The position numbers and the translations under genes were made by a program. A stretch of 64,000 nucleotides of DNA, taken from contig DASXZP010000034.1 in NCBI GenBank assembly GCA_036501825.1, forward strand, positions 62,001 through 126,000, given 5' to 3'. This DNA comes from JAFECT01 sp036501825. GTDB lineage: Bacteria; Pseudomonadota; Alphaproteobacteria; Caulobacterales; Caulobacteraceae. The first letter of the stretch is position 1; each line of letters begins with the position of its first letter. The notes beneath the pieces were generated by a model. That model had not been told where the DNA came from and made no database searches. It saw nothing but the letters and a program-made list of their open reading frames with translations. Below, one piece after another: positions 57,136-64,000 of the stretch.

Positions 57136-58944
57136 TCACGTCAAGCGCGCAAACCCATCCGCGCTCCAGCGTTCGCTGCCGACGCCGTGGTGGACGAAGA
57201 AGAGGCCTTCGGGGTCGTACTTGGCTTTCACCGCCTGCAGGCGTTTGAAGTTCGGGCCCCAGAAGGCGTGGCCCCAGTCCTTGTTGAAATAGTTGCTCTC
57301 CGACACGTACGAGCCCGCCTCCGGCGCGACCTTCAGCAGTTCGGCGTTGGCGGCGTCGATGGCGCGGGCGTCGTGTTCGGCTTGCTCCATGCTGGGCGGT
57401 TTCATCGGAATGCCGGGCAGCGGCGGATAGCCGCCGGTGGCGATGATCGCCAGCGCGAAGGCGCTGAGCGACGCGGGATTGGTTGCGCTGTCGCGGGCGC
57501 GTTCGATGGCGGCGGGATCGCCGCCGGCCAGGCCCTTGTTGAAATGCAGGCCGACTTCGAAGTGGCGGCTCGCGGCGTAGAGCGCGTCGACCAGTTTTGC
57601 GCGCTCGCCGGGTTCGAGCAGCGACGCGGGCAGCCACACCGACTCATAACCGTGCAGGAACATGCAGGTCTGTTCGCCGTCGCCGGCCCACCAGCTGTGG
57701 TGCGCGGGCGCGCCCGGGCGGGTGTCGAACTTCATCGGACCGCCGTCGCGTTTCCTCCAGAAGTCCGCGGACCAAAGCGTCTGGAACGGGCGCGCGCCGA
57801 TGTCGAGGTCGTCGACGATGTCGTAGTCCTGCGGCCGCGCCTTCACCCAGTCGTGGAACGGCTTCCAGAGCGCCGTCGCCTCGTCCTGGGTCAAACCCTG
57901 GCTGGCGAACTTGAGCCCCAGCCCGTTGTCGGGACGGATCGCGACCTGTTCGCCCCAGTGCGGGTTGAACAGGCTCCCGGCGTAGAAATCGACAAAGCGG
58001 GCGAGCAGCGCCTTGTACGCCGTGTCCGACTTGGCGCGAATGCCGCCTTCCGCGTAGCCCACGGTCGCCGGCGCGTCGAACATGCGCACGGTCACGCGCG
58101 ACACCACCGCAAAGGTGCCGCCGCCGCCGCCCTTGATCGCCCAGAACAGATCCGGGTCCTGATGTGCGTTGACCACGCGCACGTTGCCGTCGGCCGTCAC
58201 CACTTCGGCCTCGATGAGATTGCCCGCGGCCGATCCGAACGCCTTAGAGAACGAGCCGTAGCCGCCCGACTGGATGTGGCCCGCGACGCCGACGGTGGTG
58301 CAACCGCCGCCCTGGACGTAGCGGTTGGTTTTGGTGGTCGCCGCATCATAGGCGTCGATCCACACCGCGCCCGCGCCGATGGTCGCGGCGGGCACGGGCG
58401 CGACGCGGCCTTCACCGCCTTGCGGCGTGAACGCGTCGTGCAGCTCGACCTGGTTCATCGCGCGGGTCCAGACCAGGAGCGAGTCCGCCGAACACGACGT
58501 GCCCTGATAGCTGTGGCCGCCGCCCTTCACGACCAGGCGCAGGCGATGTTCGCGGGCGAAGTCGACGGCGGCGGCGATGTCCTGGGCGTTGCGGGCGCGC
58601 ACCGCCCAGGCGCTGGGCTTGGTCACCCACGCATCGAGCCAGCCGTACGCCTGGGTCGCGCCGGCCTGGTCGCCGAGCCAGAACGGGTTCTGCAGCAGGG
58701 GGGCTCGCTTGGCGCAGTCCGCGCCCCCGCCCGCCACCGCGCAGGCGCCATAGGGCGAGACCGGCTTCTCCAGCGTCCCGCCGACCCGTGCGTTCAGCGC
58801 CTGCCACGCGGCCTCGCTGGGCCAGCCCGCCTCGCCCGGCCGCACCCGGCGAAAGCCCGTCCCCGCCAGCGCAGGCGCGGCGGCGCCTAAGGCCGCCCAA
58901 AGCGGGGCGGCGGCGACTTGTTTCAGAAGGGCTCGTCTCAGCAT
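57136..58944 (-). CDS. Exported bicovalent-FAD oxidoreductase (berberine-bridge type)
   Basis: A 602-residue flavoprotein. The start MLRRALLKQVAAAPLWAALG is a likely twin-arginine or Sec signal, ending near ALAGTG. The FAD domain shows GGGHSYQGTS with H144 and GGGCTTVGVAGH with C215, the residues that bind FAD at two positions in this family. The C-terminus carries the BBE element (YVSESNYFNKDWGHAFWGPN). Such enzymes oxidise sugars, alkaloids or other alcohols and use oxygen or other acceptors; substrate unknown. A LytTR regulator gene starts 131 bp away, divergently. Confidence 0.9.
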   Translation of the reverse strand: MLRRALLKQVAAAPLWAALGAAAPALAGTGFRRVRPGEAGWPSEAAWQALNARVGGTLEKPVSPYGACAVAGGGADCAKRAPLLQNPFWLGDQAGATQAYGWLDAWVTKPSAWAVRARNAQDIAAAVDFAREHRLRLVVKGGGHSYQGTSCSADSLLVWTRAMNQVELHDAFTPQGGEGRVAPVPAATIGAGAVWIDAYDAATTKTNRYVQGGGCTTVGVAGHIQSGGYGSFSKAFGSAAGNLIEAEVVTADGNVRVVNAHQDPDLFWAIKGGGGGTFAVVSRVTVRMFDAPATVGYAEGGIRAKSDTAYKALLARFVDFYAGSLFNPHWGEQVAIRPDNGLGLKFASQGLTQDEATALWKPFHDWVKARPQDYDIVDDLDIGARPFQTLWSADFWRKRDGGPMKFDTRPGAPAHHSWWAGDGEQTCMFLHGYESVWLPASLLEPGERAKLVDALYAASRHFEVGLHFNKGLAGGDPAAIERARDSATNPASLSAFALAIIATGGYPPLPGIPMKPPSMEQAEHDARAIDAANAELLKVAPEAGSYVSESNYFNKDWGHAFWGPNFKRLQAVKAKYDPEGLFFVHHGVGSERWSADGFARLT

Positions 58945-59075
58945 GCGAAATCTCCAGTCGGGGTGGCCGGGCGGTGCTTTCCTTACCCCGTCCAGGGCAT
59001 TAAGGCCGAAGGTTGCGGGCCGCGCGAGGGCCTCGGGGCGTTCGGGGCGACGGCGGTGACAGGCGGGCGGCGGCG

Positions 59076-59927
59076 GTGACCAGCGGCGAGCAATCCGGGA
59101 CGAGCGGCGCGCGCCGGCGGCAGGTCTTCTGGATGACCTATGCCGGGATCGCGGCCTTTGTCGTGATCCAGTGTCTGGTGAACGCCGTCTCGCGCAACAC
59201 CGAGTTCCACTGGTCGGGTCAGCATGTCGATCCGCGCGAGCCCTTCGTCTGGGAACTGACCAGCGCGGCCATGACCATCGCGCTGGCGCCCGCGGTCGCC
59301 TGGCTCGGCCGCCGCTGGCCGCCGGCGCCGGGACGCTGGCTCGCCTTCGCCCTCGTGCATCCGCCCGCGACCGTTGCCTACTGCCTGATCCACGTCGGCG
59401 GGTTTCACCTGCTGCGGCGCGCGGTCTATCTCGCCGCGGGCGCCCACTACACCGGCAAGCTCCAGCTGCTCTACGAGTATCCCAAGGATCTGGCCGCCTA
59501 TGCCCTGATCCTGTGGGTGTTCTGGCTCGGCGATTTTCTGGCGCGGCGGTGGTCGCGCGCCGACGAGACGCGGGCGGTGCGGGGTGGTCCCGTGTTCGAC
59601 ATCCGTGACGGCGCGACCCTGATCCGCGCGCCGGTCACCGACATCGTGGCCGCAAGCTCGGCCGGCAACTACGTCGAGTTCCACCTGGCCGACGGGCGCA
59701 AGCCGCTGATGCGCGCGACGCTGTCGACGGTGGAAGGCCAGCTTTCGCCGCATGGCTTCGTGCGCACGCACCGCTCGTGGCTGATCAACCCCCTGCGCGT
59801 GCGCGGCCTCACCGCGGAAGGGTCGGGCGATTTCCTCATAACCCTCGACGGCGGCGGCGAAGCGCCCCTGTCGCGGCGCTTTCCCGAGGCGTTGCAGACC
59901 CTGCGTGCGCCGGAGGCCGGGGCCTGA
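59076..59927 (+). CDS. Membrane-bound LytTR-type transcriptional regulator
   Basis: A 283-residue protein with about four membrane helices (QVFWMTYAGIAAFVVIQCLV, MTIALAPAVAWLG, WLAFALVHPPATVAYCLI, LAAYALILWVFWLGDFLA). A C-terminal LytTR DNA-binding domain from about 185 follows, with VTDIVAASSAGNYVEFHLAD and FVRTHRSWLINPLRV. No receiver domain is present, so the membrane part is probably the sensor. GTG 59076 is the suggested start; the frame is open to 59013. Divergence from the FAD oxidoreductase suggests that gene as a target. Confidence 0.87.
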   Translation: MTSGEQSGTSGARRRQVFWMTYAGIAAFVVIQCLVNAVSRNTEFHWSGQHVDPREPFVWELTSAAMTIALAPAVAWLGRRWPPAPGRWLAFALVHPPATVAYCLIHVGGFHLLRRAVYLAAGAHYTGKLQLLYEYPKDLAAYALILWVFWLGDFLARRWSRADETRAVRGGPVFDIRDGATLIRAPVTDIVAASSAGNYVEFHLADGRKPLMRATLSTVEGQLSPHGFVRTHRSWLINPLRVRGLTAEGSGDFLITLDGGGEAPLSRRFPEALQTLRAPEAGA

Positions 59928-59993
59928 GAACGCAGGCTCTTGCGGTCGGGCCGCCGGATATGGGACCACGGAGTCTGAGAAAAGGGGCGCGGC

Positions 59994-60536
59994 GTGACCA
60001 AGGATCAGGACGAAACCCGGCTTCCGATCTATCCCGAACCCACCGATCCGGCGACGCTCGGTGTCGAGTTGCGCATAGGCTGGCTGCGCAACGACCCGGC
60101 CATCGCCGCCGACGCCAAGGCGTTCTGGAAGCAATACGAGATCATCAACCGCGACGAGATCGCCGCTGAGCGGACATCCGAGATCGTGCTTGCCGCCTAC
60201 GCGGGCGAGCGGCTGGTGGCGGTGTCCACCGCCAAGATCGAGACCATTCCCCGGCTGCGCTGCAAGATGGCGGTTTATCGTTGCGCCGTCGCGCCGGATT
60301 TCCGCGGCAAGAACATGGCGGTGATGATCAGCGCGCATTCGCTGAAGACCTTAGAGGCGTGGTCGCTGGCCAACCCGGACGAAGGCGTCCTGGGCATGCT
60401 GGCGGTCATGATGAACGAAAAATATCAGAAGGAGACCCATCCCCACCGATCGCCGGAGACCAAGCTGTCCCTGGCCTATTTCAACGAGCAGGGACAGAAG
60501 GTCGTGGTCGGCTGGTTCGACCACGCGCGGATCTAG
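59994..60536 (+). CDS. GNAT-like hypothetical protein
   Basis: A 180-residue soluble protein with the outline of a GCN5-like acetyltransferase: strands EIVLAAYAGERLVAVSTAKI, then KMAVYRCAVAPDFRGKNMAV, where R-G-K-N-M resembles the acetyl-CoA loop, and a helix MISAHSLKTLEAW. I cannot place it in a subfamily. Start GTG 59994. It abuts the converging astB gene with no spacer (stops at 60536 and 60537). Proximity to arginine succinylation genes may be coincidental. Confidence 0.65.
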   Translation: MTKDQDETRLPIYPEPTDPATLGVELRIGWLRNDPAIAADAKAFWKQYEIINRDEIAAERTSEIVLAAYAGERLVAVSTAKIETIPRLRCKMAVYRCAVAPDFRGKNMAVMISAHSLKTLEAWSLANPDEGVLGMLAVMMNEKYQKETHPHRSPETKLSLAYFNEQGQKVVVGWFDHARI

Positions 60537-61883
60537 TCAGCTCGCGTTGCGCTCGCGCTGGAACGGATAGAAATCCGAGCCCAGGTTCAGGATCGCGGTG
60601 AGCTGGTCCAACGCGCCGCGCGTTTCGTCGAGCAGGTGCGGATCGGCGAGGTCTTTCGGTTCGAGCGTCTCGCGATACCAGCGCTCGGCCCAGGCGATCA
60701 GGCGGTCGTGCAGGCCTGCGTCAAGGCGTTGAAACCCGTTGGCGGAATGCAGCTCCTGTTCGTTCAGGACCACGCGGAGCCGCAGGCACGCCGGGCCCCC
60801 GCCGTTGCGCATGCTTTCGCGCACGTCCACGTAGTCGATGCGGCCGACGGGACCGTTTGAGCTCGCGATGGCTTCAGCGGCGGCGTGGGCGCGTGGGTTG
60901 TCACGGGTTTCGGTGGGCGCCAGCAGCACCAGGCGCGCTTCGCCCGGCAGCGCCAGCAGCTGCGAATTGAACAGATAGGACTTCACCGCGTCTTCCAACG
61001 GCAGGTCGGCGGCGGAGACCTCGATGAACTCCGGCTCGAACAGGCCGTCGGCGGCGCGGCGGATCGCGTCGAGGGTCGCGGCTTTGTCCTCGAAGGCGAG
61101 TTCGTGGAACAGCAGGCAACGTTTGGATCCCACGCAGACCACGTCGTTGTGGAACACGCCGCCGGCGATGGCTGCCTTGCTCTGGCGGGCGAACACCGGG
61201 CGTTGGGCGCCGTGGCGCCGCGCGACGGCTTGCGAGGCTTCCAGGGTCTGGCGCGCGGGATAATTTCCGGTCCAGGTCTCCCAGGCCTCGCGGCCCCAGA
61301 CGAACAGATCGACGCCCGGTTCGCCGTGATCGGCGCACAGGCGCGTGTGGTTGGCCGCGCCCTCGTCGCCGAAATGGGCCGAGGGGTGCAGCGGTTCGTG
61401 CACCGCAAAGCGGCGCGGGTCGGGAAACAGGCGGCGCAGGGCGCGCGTGGTCTGCTCGCCCTCGAGGCTGCGGTGCAGGTTGGTGATCAGGTTTGCCGCC
61501 GACAGATGCAGGCGATGGTCGGCCGTGTCGCTCGACGGAGTCACCGTGGCGGCGTTGGCCGCCCACATGGGCGAGGCGGAACAGGCGGCGGACGCGATCG
61601 CCGGCGCATCCTTCCAGGCGCGTTCGACCACTTCGGCGTCGCTCCCGGAGAAGCCGATGGCGCGCAGGAACGGCGTGAACGGGCGCTCGTGCGGCGGAAA
61701 CACAAACTGTACGAGGCCGAGGTCGGCGAGGCGGCGCATCTTGGCCAGGCCTTGCACCACGGCGGCGCGCGGACTCGACGTCATGCCCGCATTGATCTGG
61801 CTCGCCAGGTTGCCGGGCGAGAGACCGACGTAGGAGTGAGTCGGCCCGACCAGGCCGTCGACATTGGCTTCGACGGCGCTCAT
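60537..61883 (-). CDS. astB: N-succinylarginine dihydrolase
   Basis: Second step of the arginine succinyltransferase pathway: succinylarginine to succinylornithine, two ammonia and CO2. The 448-residue protein begins VDGLVGPTHSYVGLSPGN and contains FHNDVVCVG, HEPLHPSAHFGDEGAANHTR and the active cysteine in GGGPACLRLRV. ATG 61883 overlaps the astD stop as ATGA. Order on this strand is astA, astD, astB; astC and astE are not in view. Confidence 0.96.
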   Translation of the reverse strand: MSAVEANVDGLVGPTHSYVGLSPGNLASQINAGMTSSPRAAVVQGLAKMRRLADLGLVQFVFPPHERPFTPFLRAIGFSGSDAEVVERAWKDAPAIASAACSASPMWAANAATVTPSSDTADHRLHLSAANLITNLHRSLEGEQTTRALRRLFPDPRRFAVHEPLHPSAHFGDEGAANHTRLCADHGEPGVDLFVWGREAWETWTGNYPARQTLEASQAVARRHGAQRPVFARQSKAAIAGGVFHNDVVCVGSKRCLLFHELAFEDKAATLDAIRRAADGLFEPEFIEVSAADLPLEDAVKSYLFNSQLLALPGEARLVLLAPTETRDNPRAHAAAEAIASSNGPVGRIDYVDVRESMRNGGGPACLRLRVVLNEQELHSANGFQRLDAGLHDRLIAWAERWYRETLEPKDLADPHLLDETRGALDQLTAILNLGSDFYPFQRERNAS

Positions 61884-63340
61884 GACGCGCGCACGCCCTT
61901 CATCTCGCCGAGGATGTTCTTGGCCTGCGTCGCTTCGAAGCTGGCGACCGGAAAGGCGCAGTAGTCGGCGGCGTAGTAGGCGCTGGGCCGATGGTTGCCG
62001 GAACGGCCGAGGCCGCCGAACGGCATGTCGCCCGCCGCCCCCGTGGTCGGCCGGTTCCAGTTCACCACGCCGGCGCGGATGTGGGCGGAGAACTTGCGCC
62101 ACAGCGCTTCATCGTTGCTGATCAAGCCCGCGGACAGGCCGAAGGCGGTGTCGTTGGCCTTGGCGAGCGCGGCGTCGAAGTCGTTGACGCGGAACACCTG
62201 CAACACCGGCGCGAAGATCTCCTCGTCCGGCGTCGAGGGCGCATCGGTCATGTCGATCAGGCCTGGACGTACAAAGGCCGGTCCGAGGTCATCCGCAGCG
62301 CGGAATTCGCGCACAGCCTTGCCGCCGAGCGCGTTCGCACGCTCCAGCGCGTTTGCCGCCGCGCGGGCTGAGATCAGCGGCCCCATGTAGGGCTCGACCG
62401 CCCCGTTCCACGGCCCGATCACCAGCCGATCCGACAGGGCGGCGACTGCGTCGATGACGGCGTCGCCTTCGGGGCCGGCCTTGACGATCAGGCGTCGCGT
62501 GCAGGAACAGCGCTGGCCGGTGGTGACATAGGCCGATTGCACCACCAGGCTCGCGATAGCCTCGACATCCCCCGCGTCCCAGACCACCAGCGGATTGTCG
62601 CCGCCGAGTTCGAGCGCCAGGATCACATGCGAATTGTCGGCGAATTTGCGCCGGAAGATGTCGCCCGCCGTGGCCGAGCCGGTGAACATCAGGGCGTCGA
62701 TGGGCTGGTCCAGCAGAGCCTGACCGGTCTCGCGCGCGCCTTGCACGACGTTGACCACACCGGCGGGCAATCCGGCGGCGTCGAACGCCTCAGCCATGAA
62801 CTGGCCGGCGGCGGGGGTCTCCTCCGACGGCTTGAACACCACCGTGTCGCCCGCCAGCAGGGCGGGGACGATGTGGCCGTTGGGCAGGTGGCCCGGGAAG
62901 TTGAACGGGCCGAGCACCGCGGCGACCCCGTGCGGGCGGTGGCGCAGCACGGCGCGGCCGAAGCCCATGGCCGCCTCGCGCTCGCCCGCGCGTTCGGCGT
63001 GGGCGCGGATGGAGATGTCGACCTTGCCGGCCATGGCGCCGAGTTCAGCGCGGGTTTCCCACAATGCCTTGCCGGTCTCGCGCGACAACAGCTCCGCGCC
63101 TTGCTCGGCGCGCTCTTTCAGCACGGTCTGGTAGCGCTTCACCGCTTCGATGCGCTCGGCGACCGGACGCTCCGCCCAATCCGCAAAGGCGCCGCGCGCC
63201 GCGTCGAAGGCGCGCTCAACGTCGGGTGCGATGGCGGCGTTGCCGCTCCATACCGTCTCGCCCGTGGCCGGGTCCTTGGACTCGAAGCGCGCGCCGGAGC
63301 CGTCGACCCATTTTCCGCCGATGAAGAGTTTGCCGTCCAC
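61880..63340 (-). CDS. astD: Succinylglutamate-semialdehyde dehydrogenase
   Basis: NAD-dependent aldehyde dehydrogenase oxidising N-succinylglutamate semialdehyde in arginine breakdown. The 486-residue protein has GPFNFPGHLPNGHIVPALLA, FKPSEETPAAG, FTGSATAG, the glutamate in LALELGGDNPL and the cysteine in TTGQRCSCTRRL. Length fits. It starts two bases after the astA stop and overlaps astB, so all three are one operon. Confidence 0.95.
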   Translation of the reverse strand: MDGKLFIGGKWVDGSGARFESKDPATGETVWSGNAAIAPDVERAFDAARGAFADWAERPVAERIEAVKRYQTVLKERAEQGAELLSRETGKALWETRAELGAMAGKVDISIRAHAERAGEREAAMGFGRAVLRHRPHGVAAVLGPFNFPGHLPNGHIVPALLAGDTVVFKPSEETPAAGQFMAEAFDAAGLPAGVVNVVQGARETGQALLDQPIDALMFTGSATAGDIFRRKFADNSHVILALELGGDNPLVVWDAGDVEAIASLVVQSAYVTTGQRCSCTRRLIVKAGPEGDAVIDAVAALSDRLVIGPWNGAVEPYMGPLISARAAANALERANALGGKAVREFRAADDLGPAFVRPGLIDMTDAPSTPDEEIFAPVLQVFRVNDFDAALAKANDTAFGLSAGLISNDEALWRKFSAHIRAGVVNWNRPTTGAAGDMPFGGLGRSGNHRPSAYYAADYCAFPVASFEATQAKNILGEMKGVRAS

Positions 63341-63342
63341 GT

Positions 63343-64000
63343 TCAGATCCTCACTCGCACCCGGTCGCCCGCCTTCACCCCCAGCACCTCGCCGGCTTCC
63401 TTGCCGATCAGCACCGTGTCACCGTCCACCGCCGCGGGCGTGCGCACCGAGCGGAAGCGTTGGAAATCGTCGATGGCGACCAGCGCGGGGCCGGTGGAGA
63501 CGGCGTCTTCGAACTGCACCGTGAGGCGCAGGCTCTCGCGCACGGTTCTGATTTCGTCGCGCGGGCAGATCATGGTCGGGCCGGCGTCGAAGATGTCGAT
63601 CAGGCCGTTGGCGCGGAAGCCTTCGCGCTCCAGCAGCGCCTTGGCGCCTTCGCCTTCGCGGTGAACGCGGCTGATTACCTCGCGCGCCGGCTCCGGCAGC
63701 AGCTCGACGTAGATCGGGTGGCGCGGCGCCAGGTCCAGGATGAACTGACCGTCGGTGGAAGCGCTCATCCGGTCGGCGTCGGCGAAGGGCATGTGGAAGA
63801 AGGTGGAGGCGACGTGGTCCCAGAACGGGCACGAGCCGTCGTCATCGAACCAACCGCGCAGTTCCGACAGCACGTTCTCCGCGATGCGTGACGGATCGGT
63901 CGCCATCAGCAGATAGCGCGACTGCGCCAGCAACTGGCCGGCGCCGCCGCGGCGGCGTTCCGGCTTCAGGAACAGCGAGCCGACCTCGGACCACCCCGCG
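63343..64000 (-). CDS. astA: Arginine N-succinyltransferase, 3' part (5' end outside window)
   Basis: First enzyme of the pathway, succinylating arginine from succinyl-CoA. The frame is open to the window edge and reads EVGSLFLKPERRRGGAGQLL followed by AQSRYLL, the conserved acyl-CoA-binding region. Later motifs include FWDHVASTFFHMPFADAD, PIYVELLPEPAREVI and GFRANGLIDIFDAGPTM. About 218 residues of the usual 340 are present; the N-terminal part lies beyond base 64000. Confidence 0.95.
   Translation of the reverse strand, partial: AGWSEVGSLFLKPERRRGGAGQLLAQSRYLLMATDPSRIAENVLSELRGWFDDDGSCPFWDHVASTFFHMPFADADRMSASTDGQFILDLAPRHPIYVELLPEPAREVISRVHREGEGAKALLEREGFRANGLIDIFDAGPTMICPRDEIRTVRESLRLTVQFEDAVSTGPALVAIDDFQRFRSVRTPAAVDGDTVLIGKEAGEVLGVKAGDRVRVRI

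Overview
The window is high-GC (roughly two thirds G+C by eye), gene-dense DNA from an alphaproteobacterium, most likely a member of the Caulobacterales close to Caulobacter or Phenylobacterium. The evidence is a circularly permuted two-piece tmRNA with tag AANDNFAQETALAA, alpha-type SspB, a LexA box of the GAAC-N7-GAAC type at ssb, flagellins behind a sigma-54 promoter with a FlaEY-like protein, COQ4, DUF1285, DUF4169 and DUF3052 proteins, and a petABC bc1 operon. No rRNA, ordinary tRNA, CRISPR array, prophage or insertion sequence was seen.

Layout. 1-9.7 kb: 3' part of dihydroorotase, a secreted protein of five cysteine repeats, an MBL hydrolase, an enoyl-CoA hydratase, a lone MoxR ATPase, and a tightly coupled run DUF1285, CoA pyrophosphatase, CCA-adding enzyme, DUF3052, glutamine amidotransferase. 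9.7-24 kb: hemF, trmL, petABC (cytochrome bc1), apt, uvrD, ppa, a small RHH protein, coq4, RidA, alpha/beta hydrolase, hemolysin III family, EamA transporter, rhomboid protease with a DUF4169 protein. 24-32 kb: fumC, RusA, a legumain-like lipoprotein, sspB next to the tmRNA gene (tagging RNA and ClpXP adaptor side by side), miaA, an ApbC/Mrp protein without CxxC, galE. 32-45 kb: a GT41 (SPINDLY/OGT-like) TPR glycosyltransferase, folA-thyA, an FkbH-like HAD-IIIC protein, flagellin-FlaG-flagellin and the divergent FlaEY-like protein. This reads as a flagellin expression and possibly modification region. 45-53.5 kb: ssb, EamA transporter, secreted hydrolase, gyrA, coaD and two secreted cyclophilins. 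53.5-64 kb: ppx, hspQ, phenylalanine hydroxylase, a bicovalent-FAD oxidoreductase facing a membrane LytTR regulator, and the arginine succinyltransferase genes astA-astD-astB (astA cut by the window edge).

The most unusual structure is not a gene. Every gap longer than 100 bp between converging genes (six of six) is filled by a large inverted repeat, while the other converging pairs overlap, abut or lie within about 65 bp. Four of the six elements share one design: long arms made of 9-bp words with a CAC(G/A)(A/G)A core, enclosing a GCGCC-triloop-GGCGC mini-hairpin. One locus (53561-53811) holds two such palindromes nested in each other, with perfect 33-bp and 30-bp arms. I saw no comparable element in a codirectional or divergent gap.

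Other points of note: folA appears to start at CTG inside a CTGA overlap with thyA, behind a well-placed GGAGG. GyrA carries Gln at the position equivalent to E. coli Ser83. A sigma-54 promoter with three operator-like repeats lies upstream of the distal flagellin.
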